Assembly (NCBI GenBank): GCA_034666705.1
Contig: JAXDLH010000335.1
Coordinates: forward strand, 1 to 6,688
DNA: 6,688 bases
Origin: JAXDLH01 sp034666705
Lineage (GTDB): Bacteria > Chloroflexota > UBA6077 > SHYK01
Reading direction: 5' to 3'
The notes under the pieces are model-generated. The model did not search any database and had not been told where the DNA came from. It saw nothing but the letters and a program-made list of their open reading frames with translations. Below, one piece after another: positions 1 through 5,760 of this stretch (its first letter is position 1; the number at the start of each line of letters is the position of its first letter). A program made the position numbers and the translations under genes.

Positions 1-312
1 CTGAAAGGCGCGTGTAACGTTGGATGGATGACTGAAAACCTCCCGGAAGCGAGATGCCAGGCAGCCGCTCGACCGAGCAGTGGACGCTGCGGCGGATCGC
101 CGCCGAGGTCGCGCAGACCTTGGCGTCTGATACCATTTCTTCCAGCTCAGCCTGTACAAGCGGAGCGCGATCCCAAAAGCCCCGAAGGTGGGTCCGACGG
201 CTCGCTCTTTCCGCGCGGCGACTACCGCGCCCCGAGTGACGCCGGGGTCGCGATCTGGCTACGTCAGCGGGACCAGATTCCCGACTGATTGAGCGCCACC
301 CGGGGCGGTATC
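1..312. other. No recognisable gene; upstream region of the DUF6194 gene
   Basis: Several frames stay open here, but none has a recognisable motif, a convincing ribosome binding site, or a composition that stands out. A short stretch read from the ATG at 54 (including TLRRIAAEVAQTLA) looks helix-like and could be a remnant, but I cannot name it. A small GC hairpin (CGGCG at 90-94 pairing with CGCCG at 98-102) is present. I see no clear -35/-10 pair for the gene that follows. Confidence 0.5.
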
Positions 313-798
313 GTGGACATCCAGTCCATCACCCGGTACATCGCCGAGACTTTCGCCGGTGTCGACGTCGTTGTCGCGACCGAGGGAATCGCGGCGGGCG
401 ATACGTTCTTTATCTACGATCCCGAGCGGAACCTCGAACCGCAGCGCCAGTTTCCGTTCGCCACGATCGTCACCAAGGACTACGGTGATTTTGACCGCGC
501 CTCGAACCTGGATCGCCCCGGCGTGTTTCGCCTGAACGTCGGGGTGAGCAGGGAGACCTACCGGTCGCTGTTTGGCCCACAACCCGCCCCGCCCGGTGCG
601 GCCGGCATGGTTGACGCCGGCCACGACTTCACCGCCCTGGATCAGCTCATGCCGCACCCGGTATACGCGCCACAATCGTGGGTGAGCGTGCTCAATCCGA
701 GCGCCGAGACGATCGAGACCCTGCGACCATTGCTCGCCGAGGCGCATGAGATCGCCAGCGGCAGATATGCGCGAGGGCGGTCGAGCGATCCTACCTGA
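313..798 (+). CDS. DUF6194 family protein
   Basis: A 161-residue protein that I recognise as DUF6194, a small cytosolic family of unknown function. Family-like features seen here are an N-terminal helix (ITRYIAETFAGVDVV, residues 6-20), a core strand with the motif FPFATIVTKDY (47-57), LDRPGVFRLNVGVSR (66-80), HPVYAPQSWVSVLNP (115-129), and a closing helix TLRPLLAEAHEIA (136-148). I chose the GTG at 313, preceded by GGGGCGG, because the family normally begins just before this first helix. A TTG at 289 would add eight residues with no family support. The length fits the family. The next gene lies 125 bp downstream on the same strand, so co-transcription is possible but not shown. The biochemical role is unknown. 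Confidence 0.85.
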   Translation: MDIQSITRYIAETFAGVDVVVATEGIAAGDTFFIYDPERNLEPQRQFPFATIVTKDYGDFDRASNLDRPGVFRLNVGVSRETYRSLFGPQPAPPGAAGMVDAGHDFTALDQLMPHPVYAPQSWVSVLNPSAETIETLRPLLAEAHEIASGRYARGRSSDPT

Positions 799-826
799 AT
801 CAGTCGCCGACGATCTTCAGGAAAGC

Positions 827-840
827 GGCCGCACGCGGCC
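827..840 (+). terminator. Weak hairpin after the DUF6194 gene
   Basis: GGCCG (827-831) pairs with CGGCC (836-840) around a CACG loop, 28 bases after the stop codon. No T-run follows, so this is at best a weak or factor-assisted stop site. The short stem may be chance in GC-rich DNA. Confidence 0.2.
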
Positions 841-910
841 CGTGACACAAGCGGGATTACTGGTCGGGTCCGGGCTCCCGTGCGGCCTGGCTGGTGGAGC
901 CCCGGACTCT

Positions 911-916
911 GGAGGG
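911..916 (+). promoter_or_regulatory. Ribosome binding site that sets the start of the reductase gene
   Basis: GGAGGG lies seven bases before the ATG at 924. It favours that ATG over an in-frame GTG at 894, which would add ten residues unlike the family N-terminus. Confidence 0.8.
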
Positions 917-923
917 AACTGCA

Positions 924-1484
924 ATGAGAAAGCTCATCTTGATGACGTCGGTGTCGCTTGACGGCTTCATGGAGGGACCGAACCGCGAGATCGATTGGCA
1001 TCTGGTCGACGACGAGCTGCACCGCCATTTCAACGAGCAGCTCAGCACGATGGGCGCCTTCCTGAATGGACGGGTTACCCACGAGCTGATGGCCGAATTC
1101 TGGCCGACCGCCGACGCGGACCCCGGGAGCACCGAGCCCATGGTCGAGTTCGCTCGCATCTGGCGGGACACGCCCAAGATCGTGTTCTCCCGGACCCTGG
1201 AGCGAGCCGACTGGAACACCACGGTGGTCCGCGACGTCGTCCCTGAGGAGATCCAGGAGCTCAAGGCACAGCCCGGCGGCGACCTGCTGCTCGGCGGGGC
1301 CGACCTCGCCGCGACCTTCATGCGCCTCGATCTGATCGACGAGTACCGGATCTACGTCCACCCGGTCGTCATTGGCCGGGGGAATCCCCTGTTCCAGCCA
1401 TCGGACACCAAGATCCAGCTCCAGCTCGCCGAGACCCGCACCTTCGGCAACGGCGTCGTCCTTCTCCGCTACGAGCGCCCCTGA
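924..1484 (+). CDS. Dihydrofolate reductase family protein (RibD C-terminal domain)
   Basis: A 186-residue protein of the RibD_C/DHFR-like fold (YyaP/YwjB-like stand-alone reductases). It opens with the typical strand and loop RKLILMTSVSLDGFMEGP (2-19), followed by DW at 24-25. Residues 49-53 (NGRVTHELM begins here) match the family's GR-T pyridine-nucleotide contact region. The C-terminal signature is GGADLAATFMRLDLIDEYRI (124-143), then HPVVIGRGNPLF (146-157). These proteins are predicted cytosolic NAD(P)H-dependent reductases; most have no assigned substrate, and this is not proven to act in folate or riboflavin synthesis. The length is normal for a single-domain member. The gene converges with the phosphotransferase gene downstream, with a hairpin in the 36-bp gap. 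Family assignment is firm; the reaction is unknown. Confidence 0.92.
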   Translation: MRKLILMTSVSLDGFMEGPNREIDWHLVDDELHRHFNEQLSTMGAFLNGRVTHELMAEFWPTADADPGSTEPMVEFARIWRDTPKIVFSRTLERADWNTTVVRDVVPEEIQELKAQPGGDLLLGGADLAATFMRLDLIDEYRIYVHPVVIGRGNPLFQPSDTKIQLQLAETRTFGNGVVLLRYERP

Positions 1485-1490
1485 CGCACC

Positions 1491-1514
1491 GGGTGGGGAA
1501 ATGATTCCCCTGCC
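1491..1514. terminator. Probable bidirectional terminator hairpin between convergent genes
   Basis: The core GGGGAA (1495-1500) pairs perfectly with TTCCCC (1505-1510) around an ATGA loop. GG at 1491-1492 can pair with CC at 1513-1514 after a two-base internal mismatch. It starts six bases after the plus-strand stop and ends six bases before the minus-strand stop, where a shared terminator is expected. Neither side has a clear T-run, so intrinsic strength is uncertain. Confidence 0.55.
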
Positions 1515-1520
1515 AAGGCT

Positions 1521-2489
1521 TCACCGGTCGAATTGCAGTTGGCGCCGGAGGCGCTCGATGTGCTGGACGACCAAGCTCTCATCGCGGCGCCGCTCGGCCA
1601 TGCGAATTCCCCACGTAGGACCCATTTGCCAGTAGCGGTGCAACCGATAATGTGCGTCGCCAGAGATGCGGCCTCCGAGCGCCACGTAGGCATCGAGCAC
1701 AGCATCTTGCAAGGGAGTTCCCGGATCGCCAAGCTGCTGGAAATCGACCGCCGGGTCACCGACGGCCGCGAACTCCCAATCGAGCACGCCACGCAGGTGG
1801 CCACTCATCGAGTCGACGAGCAGGTTGGTGTTACCGAGATCGCCGTGGGTAAGGACGGGCTCGAATTCTCGCATCTGCGGGTCGGCGAACAGCTCCGCCC
1901 ACCAGGTGGCGACGCGGTCGTGGAACTGGGGGGTGACCCGGGTGGCCAGGATCGCGAGCAGGTCCGCACTGATCTGGCGCAGCTCGCGGTCCACCTGGTC
2001 CGGGGGCGCCGCGCCATATCGCTGCGCCTCGGATGGCGAGACCTCGTGCAGCCTGTAGATGAAGCCCGCGAGGTCCTGCGCGAGTTGGCGGTGGTCCAGG
2101 TGATCGAAGAGTTCGGCGGTGAGCGGTTGCCCGGTGAGTTTGCGGTACCCAAGGGCGCCGTAAGGAAATGCTGACCCGGGCGGAATTGTCCACTGCGGCA
2201 CTGGCACGGGGTCCGGGAGTTGCCCTGCGACCCACGGGAGCAGTTGGGCCACGCGCTGGTGGCGTTCGCCGACCTCGCGTGCGAGAGCGAGCAGGAAGAC
2301 GCAGCCGCTCGGCGTCTCCACGGCGACGCTGTAGTAGCCTGTTCCGAGGACCCGCAAGGGCAGACAGGGCTGGCTGGACGGTGCGGCATTGGCGAGGGCG
2401 TGGCCGACCGCCTCGAGGTTCGAGAAGTCCGCCTCCAGCGGCGAGCGCCATGAGTCCTCGGCTCTAGGCACCCAGAGCGGCGTATCCAC
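1521..2489 (-). CDS. Aminoglycoside phosphotransferase (APH) fold family protein
   Basis: A 322-residue protein of the APH/choline-kinase-like fold, which transfers the ATP gamma-phosphate to a small molecule in the cytosol. The catalytic loop is THGDLGNTNLL, with the expected base D217 and metal ligand N222. The metal-binding DWE of GVLDWEFAAVGDPAVDF has D237. A typical linker region, YRKLTGQPL (115-123), is also present. I prefer the GTG at 2489 because TGGAGG sits six bases upstream. A longer reading from GTG 2546 adds 19 Arg-rich residues that look non-coding. The N-terminal lobe is odd: where most members have an Arg or Lys before the ATP pocket, this one reads CVFLLALA (63-70), and the usual helix Glu appears absent (by-eye alignment). 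The substrate is unknown. The APH name does not establish antibiotic resistance. Confidence 0.85.
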   Translation of the reverse strand: MDTPLWVPRAEDSWRSPLEADFSNLEAVGHALANAAPSSQPCLPLRVLGTGYYSVAVETPSGCVFLLALAREVGERHQRVAQLLPWVAGQLPDPVPVPQWTIPPGSAFPYGALGYRKLTGQPLTAELFDHLDHRQLAQDLAGFIYRLHEVSPSEAQRYGAAPPDQVDRELRQISADLLAILATRVTPQFHDRVATWWAELFADPQMREFEPVLTHGDLGNTNLLVDSMSGHLRGVLDWEFAAVGDPAVDFQQLGDPGTPLQDAVLDAYVALGGRISGDAHYRLHRYWQMGPTWGIRMAERRRDESLVVQHIERLRRQLQFDR

Positions 2490-2495
2490 GCGTCG

Positions 2496-2500
2496 CCTCC
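2496..2500 (-). promoter_or_regulatory. Ribosome binding site that sets the start of the APH-fold gene
   Basis: On the minus strand GGAGG stands six bases before the GTG at 2489. A second purine-rich stretch (AAGGAG) lies further upstream but is not well placed before any in-frame start codon. Confidence 0.6.
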
Positions 2501-2572
2501 ATCTTAAGCGGGCTCGCCGACAAAGAGGCTCGATGCTCCTTCGCACCGAGCCCCCGGATGATAATGCACGAC

Positions 2573-2582
2573 GTACGCGTAC
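2573..2582. repeat. Perfect 10-bp palindrome between divergent coding segments
   Basis: GTACGCGTAC is a perfect palindrome in the region upstream of both the minus-strand APH-fold gene and the plus-strand methyltransferase remnant. The position would suit an operator, but no clear -35/-10 pair is nearby, and short palindromes occur by chance in GC-rich DNA. Confidence 0.25.
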
Positions 2583-2606
2583 TCGAGCGGATTACCAGCG
2601 AGCGGA

Positions 2607-2804
2607 ATGCGCATGATCGATCCGTCGTGCGTTGACTATGACCAGGTGGCGCCAGCGTACGACCAGCGTTTCGACGCTGGGGCGGATCTGCCGGCTGCAG
2701 CGCTCCAGATGGCGGCTGCCGGGGAAGGTAGAGGGCTCGTTGGGGCAAAGCTGGGGCGTCGTCCCACCGAGAGAGGCCGGACGATTGCGGAGCGTGATCT
2801 TTGA
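2607..2804 (+). pseudogene. Truncated N-terminus of a class I SAM-dependent methyltransferase
   Basis: The reading frame from ATG 2607 (or ATG 2613) begins MIDPSCVDYDQVAPAYDQRF. The YDQVAPAYDQRF part is the characteristic N-terminal segment of many class I SAM methyltransferases. What should follow, the first Rossmann strand with a glycine-rich VLEVGCGTG-type motif, is missing in all three plus-strand frames I read. After about residue 27 the translation no longer resembles the family, and it stops at 65 residues where a full protein would have 200 or more. It cannot bind SAM and is best seen as a broken gene. Its 3' end overlaps the HAD fragment in another frame. The similarity rests on a short motif, so the assignment is moderate. 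Confidence 0.5.
2663..2680 (+). repeat. UUCG tetraloop hairpin inside the methyltransferase remnant
   Basis: CCAGCGT (2663-2669) pairs perfectly with ACGCTGG (2674-2680) around a TTCG loop, the very stable UUCG tetraloop type. A second copy of CCAGCGT at 2652-2658 could compete for the same partner. It lies over the codons for the YDQRF motif, so it may be a by-product of coding sequence. Confidence 0.35.
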
Positions 2805-2913
2805 CGTCGGCGGCACGCTGGTTCACGACCGCTCGGCGACGGTATGGACCGAGCTCAAGTTGGCGCACCTGCGAGCGGAGCTCGGCGGTGACCCGCCCTG
2901 GCTGATCGGCTGA
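2785..2913 (+). pseudogene. Truncated N-terminus of a HAD-superfamily hydrolase
   Basis: From TTG 2785, with AGAGAGG eight bases upstream, the translation starts MRSVIFDVGGTLVHDRSATV. The strand-loop VIFDVGGTLV is HAD motif I with nucleophile D7. Gly replaces the second Asp of the usual DxD, a variant common in HAD proteins annotated from FDVGGTL motifs. The frame runs naturally through TELKLAHLRAELGGDPPW and ends at a TGA after 42 residues. HAD phosphatases are usually 200 or more residues. I could not find motifs II-IV in any frame up to 3180, so more than a point frameshift has been lost. GTG 2794 is an alternative start. The fragment should be non-functional. Confidence 0.6.
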
Positions 2914-3180
2914 TTCCTTCATGATCTCGGAAGAGTCTCGGCAATCAGCAAGCCCCGAAAGGCTGAGTCCAGGCGAGGCATCGGCCTGGTGCCCCGCCGA
3001 CCTGCACAGGATTACGGACGGTGCACGAATCCGTCTGGGCGGCGCCGTTGCGAATGGAATGGCCAGAGTTTACGGCTTCGACGGTGATGACAGGCAAGCG
3101 GTCCGGCCAGGGCGCCCGAGGCAGGTCAGGCCTTGCGGCGGGCAGGTCTCGCGCGAGCGCCCGATACGCAAGGTTGCGTC
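2914..3180. other. Non-coding stretch with no recognisable gene
   Basis: Open frames on both strands here are Arg/Pro-rich and lack family motifs. I see no continuation of the HAD protein in any plus frame. The region is the 3' flank of the cyclodeaminase-like gene on the minus strand. Confidence 0.5.
3148..3179 (-). terminator. Possible terminator elements after the cyclodeaminase-like gene
   Basis: Immediately past the stop codon, ACGCA (3166-3170) and TGCGT (3175-3179) form a small hairpin with an AGGT loop. Beyond it lies the perfect palindrome CTCGCGCGAG (3148-3157). No T-run follows on the minus strand, so if this terminates transcription it is not a classic intrinsic terminator. Confidence 0.3.
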
Positions 3181-4284
3181 TCAGTCGCGGATGTCCTGGA
3201 GGAACCACTCGGACGGTATCTCCGTGCCGAGGTTCTGCTCCCGCGCGCGGTGGTAGACGGCCGCAGCCACGCCCTCGAACTGGGCGCCGATCGCGCCGAC
3301 GTTCAGGAAGAAGCTCGTCTGCTGATTATCCGTGCGGCCGGGCGCCTTGCCCGTGATGAGGTCGACCAGGCGGGGCATTCGGATGATCGCGGCGGGCAGG
3401 TCGAGTCGGGGAACCAGCGCGCGCTCCTCCGGCTGACCGGCGACGTAGCCGAGGAACCCCGCACGAAAATAGCCAGCTTCCTGCGGAGGAGTCTCCAGGC
3501 GGGGGGTGGCTTCGCCCGCGCGCACGGCAACGTCCACGAGCTGCGGCAAGTTGGGCTCGATCTCGCTCGAGGTGAGATTCGTGACGTGCATGCCCGGCTC
3601 GAGCCACTCGTTGAAGAAGACCGGCTCGTTGGTCGAGGTGCAGCAGGACACGATGTGCACCCCGCGCACGGCCTCGCGCGCGGAGGCGGCAACCTCCACC
3701 TCGATGCCGTGGCGATCGGCCATCTCCCGGGCGTACGTGCGCACGTGCTCGGCGTTGGGACTCCAGACCTTCACCTTGTTGATCGGGCGCACCTGACAGA
3801 AGGCATCGAGATAGGTTCGCGCCATCCCTCCCGAGCCGATCATGCCCACGGTCGTGCTGTCGGGACGCGCGAGGTATTTCACCCCCAGGCCCGCGCCGCC
3901 ACCCACGCGAAGATGTTGCAGGAAGCCATCCTTGATCATGGCCACCGGGACTCCATCCCGCGCGCTGAACAGGAAGAGGAGCCCGCAGAAGACGCCCGGC
4001 TCCTGGGCCCACTTGTTCTCGCGGACCCGACCAAACTCACACGGCCAATTCACCATGTCCGAGAGCATGCGCGCGCAGACGTACCCATCCTTCTTACTGC
4101 CACCCGCCATCACCGCCCAGCGGTAGTAGGGAGCGTCCGTCTCTCCCGAGGGCACGTACACGTCGATACGTCCCATGCCGGTGGCGTCGCCGGCCGCCAA
4201 TTCCTGGAACGTGCCGTCGAGCGCGGACAGGCAGAGCGGCATGTCGAGCACCATGGCCACGTCGTCGTTGTTGAGCAGCAGCAA
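3181..4284 (-). CDS. Ornithine cyclodeaminase / mu-crystallin family oxidoreductase
   Basis: A 367-residue cytosolic NAD(P)-binding protein. The Rossmann fold shows VGMIGSGGMA (146-155, with GSGGMA at 150-155) after DGFLQHLRVGGGAGLGVKYL (119-138). R126 matches the conserved substrate-carboxylate Arg region. The closing helix region GRTDNQQTSFFLNVGAIGAQ is also typical. Family members include ornithine cyclodeaminase, alanine dehydrogenase and ketimine reductases. By eye, the position of the cyclodeaminase Lys reads Arg (R72, in YVCARMLSD), and the catalytic Asp position reads Ser/Glu in TNLTSSEIEP (235-244), so ornithine deamination is doubtful. It is longer than the usual 320-330 residues. 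The start is a TTG with GGGAGAG five bases upstream; no in-frame ATG or GTG occurs between it and an upstream TAA. It follows the binding-protein gene by 39 bp in one operon, suggesting a role on a compound handled by that protein. Confidence 0.88.
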   Translation of the reverse strand: MLLLNNDDVAMVLDMPLCLSALDGTFQELAAGDATGMGRIDVYVPSGETDAPYYRWAVMAGGSKKDGYVCARMLSDMVNWPCEFGRVRENKWAQEPGVFCGLLFLFSARDGVPVAMIKDGFLQHLRVGGGAGLGVKYLARPDSTTVGMIGSGGMARTYLDAFCQVRPINKVKVWSPNAEHVRTYAREMADRHGIEVEVAASAREAVRGVHIVSCCTSTNEPVFFNEWLEPGMHVTNLTSSEIEPNLPQLVDVAVRAGEATPRLETPPQEAGYFRAGFLGYVAGQPEERALVPRLDLPAAIIRMPRLVDLITGKAPGRTDNQQTSFFLNVGAIGAQFEGVAAAVYHRAREQNLGTEIPSEWFLQDIRD

Positions 4285-4323
4285 TTCGGCTCTCCCAACG
4301 GGTCGATACGGATAGTCTGTGCC

Positions 4324-5215
4324 TTAGAGCGCGACGGCCACCTGGTAGTCGGCGTCACCCAACTGCTCTTTGGGAAAGAGCTGCAGATCCACCATCCAGC
4401 GGTGCGTCTGCTCGTACATCGCCCGCGTGTAGTCCTCGAACACGAGCCGCTCGCCCGGTCCGAACCCGGTCACGTCCACGATCGGATGCAGCTTCTCGGG
4501 GATGGCCTTCAGCAGGTAGTGCTTGTACTGCTCGGGCGCGAGGTCGATCTCCTTCTGCGCCCGCCGCATGGCGCGAAAGAATCGCTCCACGTCGTCGCGG
4601 CTCGCCTCGCTGTTGATCAGGTGGCCGATCATGAAGGTGGTGTCCACAATGGCGCGGAAGCCCTGCTGCAGCAGGACGTACAGGTCGACGCTAAAGACGT
4701 TGGCGGGCGGGGACCTTCCGATCGAGCATGGCGGCCAGGCGGTCCTGGGTGCCGCCGATGAAGCTGAGTTCGATCTCCTCCGGCCCCAGGATCTTCTGCA
4801 ACGCCTGCAGCGCGGAGAAGTGGCTGCCCGAATGATACCCTACCCCAATGGGGACCTTCACGAGGTCGGCGGGCGTCCGGATGGGCGAGTCGGGCGGCAC
4901 TACGATGGCGGCCGGCGCGACCGAGTAGGCGTGGCCCCACATGCGGCCGTGCTGGCCCGACGAGGCCATGTTCACGGCCCAATGGCAGGCCGAGCTGACG
5001 TCGCACGCCCGGCCGTCCTCCATGGACTCGAAGGCGCCGGTCGGTACCTGGGGCGGGGCGCCCGCTGTCGATTGCACGCTGGCATACCCGCCGCGCGACA
5101 CCATGGTGGAGTCGGTGACGAACTCGTAGTTGAGCCCCTCTTCCCGGAAGTAGCCTTGCTCCTCCGCAACCCACTCCTGCAGCCGCCCGTGGGGCTGGAT
5201 GCGAAACGTACTCAT
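4324..5215 (-). pseudogene. NMT1/THI5-like substrate-binding protein, frameshifted
   Basis: Two adjacent frames together make one protein of about 296 residues. The first (from ATG 5215) begins MSTFRIQPHGRLQEWVAEEQ and continues GYFREEGL, a hallmark of NMT1/THI5-like periplasmic-binding-fold proteins, then SPIRTPADLVKVPIGV (110-125) and SFIGGTQDRLAAMLDRKVPA (151-170). There it shifts and meets TAG at 4691-4693. Skipping one base near 4705 restores ANVFSVDLYVLLQQGF and runs to TAA at 4324. One extra G in the plus-strand tract 4702-4712 explains it; this may be a real mutation or a read error. ATG 5215 is preferred because AAGGGG lies nine bases upstream; ATG 5224 abuts it. There is no signal peptide or lipobox, so the protein may be cytosolic, unlike a classical ABC binding protein. 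No permease or ATPase gene is nearby. Confidence 0.85.
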
Positions 5216-5247
5216 GATGGCCATCCCCTTACCGTGCCGAATGACCT

Positions 5248-5277
5248 AGCGTAGGTGGACCGGTTCGTGTGTGTCAA
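5248..5277 (-). promoter_or_regulatory. Sigma70-type promoter of the binding-protein/cyclodeaminase operon
   Basis: On the minus strand a perfect -35 TTGACA (5277-5272) is followed by 18 bases and the -10 TACGCT (5253-5248). Transcription would start near 5241, giving a leader of about 26 bases before ATG 5215. It is the best promoter match I found in the window. Confidence 0.65.
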
Positions 5278-5278
5278 T

Positions 5279-5291
5279 ATCGCCAGGCGAT
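5279..5291. promoter_or_regulatory. Inverted repeat next to the -35 box, possible operator
   Basis: ATCGCC (5279-5284) and GGCGAT (5286-5291) form a perfect repeat around one base. It sits one base upstream of the -35 element of the operon promoter, where an activator or repressor could act. No regulator gene is in the window, so the binding protein is unknown. Confidence 0.35.
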
Positions 5292-5401
5292 CGACGTCGC
5301 CGCCTACCCGGGCTGCTACCTGGGGACAGGGAGGACGACTGCAACGGCCGCTGGCCAGGGCTCAGGTACGACCGAGGACGACGTCGATACCTCGCAGGAT
5401 C

Positions 5402-5476
5402 TCAGCTAACTCCAATTGGGGCAGCGCTCCGACCAACTCGGTACACGTCGTCGGGAACCGAGATGGCGTTCTTCAT
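5402..5476 (-). pseudogene. Remnant of a ribbon-helix-helix antitoxin (VapB/MazE-like)
   Basis: From ATG 5476 the frame reads MKNAISVPDDVY and then, less typically, RVGRSAAPIGVS, ending at TGA after 24 residues. The first twelve residues match the DNA-contacting beta strand of small ribbon-helix-helix antitoxins, and IGVS falls where such proteins have a LGVSRSE-type turn. The second helix, the toxin-binding tail and any toxin gene (PIN domain or MazF type) are absent downstream. A -10-like TACACT ends six bases before the ATG, a leaderless arrangement often seen with such genes. This is a fragment of a lost toxin-antitoxin module. The call rests on a short motif. Confidence 0.5.
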
Positions 5477-5720
5477 GCTCGGAGTGTAGCCCGATCCCAG
5501 GAGCACAGTGCCCGATGAACCTGGAGGAGCGCATCGCCGGCAAGGCATGACGACAGCAGCGACTGAGGGCGACCCGCACGCCCAACTCAGCGACGCCGAT
5601 GAGTGCCGAAGCGATGTCAATATCGGACTGAGGGTGGATCGTGGGTTGCCGCCCTGAAGGGCGGGCCTGGGGACGAGGGCCGGGTAGCGGAGAATGACGA
5701 TGTGGTTGGTAGTGCGCCAT
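5406..5720 (-). CDS. Doubtful small ORF with a strong ribosome binding site
   Basis: A 104-codon frame starts at ATG 5720, five bases after GGAGG (5730-5726). The protein is His/Pro/Arg-rich and resembles no family I know. It overlaps the antitoxin remnant in another frame and crosses the hairpin at 5649-5664, so the ribosome binding site is the only support. It starts 40 bases after the msrB stop on the same strand. Confidence 0.18.
   Translation of the reverse strand: MAHYQPHRHSPLPGPRPQARPSGRQPTIHPQSDIDIASALIGVAELGVRVALSRCCRHALPAMRSSRFIGHCAPGIGLHSEHEERHLGSRRRVPSWSERCPNWS
5483..5488 (-). promoter_or_regulatory. -10 box of the antitoxin remnant
   Basis: TACACT on the minus strand ends six bases before ATG 5476, so transcription would begin at or next to the start codon. 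No good -35 lies 16-18 bases upstream. Confidence 0.35.
5649..5664. terminator. Strong GC hairpin downstream of msrB
   Basis: CCGCCC (5649-5654) pairs with GGGCGG (5659-5664) around TGAA. It lies about 97 bases past the msrB stop. No T-run follows on either strand. It could end msrB transcription with help from a factor. Similar CCGCCCTGAAGGGCGG hairpins also occur at ends of IS200/IS605-type elements, but no transposase is present here. Confidence 0.35.
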
Positions 5721-5760
5721 GCGCACCTCCCTGGACCGGGCGCGCTTCCGGGGCACACCC

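Larger units (their letters stand above)
5225..5760. other. Long intergenic region between msrB and the binding-protein gene
   Basis: This 536-bp gap holds, from right to left, a strong hairpin, an antitoxin-like remnant with its -10 box, and the operon promoter with an inverted repeat. One more readable fragment lies on the minus strand at about 5360-5440: it includes PQLELAEILRGIDVVLGRT before a stop, looks protein-like, and overlaps the antitoxin remnant in another frame. I cannot name it. Confidence 0.5.

Noticed and set aside
642..1361. A 239-codon minus-strand frame
   Set aside because: It lies opposite the DUF6194 and reductase genes, both supported by family motifs.
1533..2174. A 213-codon plus-strand frame
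   Set aside because: It is the reverse of the APH-fold gene, whose catalytic motifs are clear on the minus strand.
1521..2489. Antibiotic resistance gene
   Set aside because: The fold matches aminoglycoside phosphotransferases, but no substrate-specific features point to resistance; many family members act on other small molecules.
2464..2922. A 152-codon minus-strand frame in the debris zone
   Set aside because: No recognisable motif, unlikely composition, and it runs opposite to the HAD and methyltransferase motifs.
3133..4761. A 542-codon plus-strand open frame
   Set aside because: It is antisense to the cyclodeaminase-like and binding-protein genes, is rich in His/Arg/Val from codon complementarity, and has no family motif.
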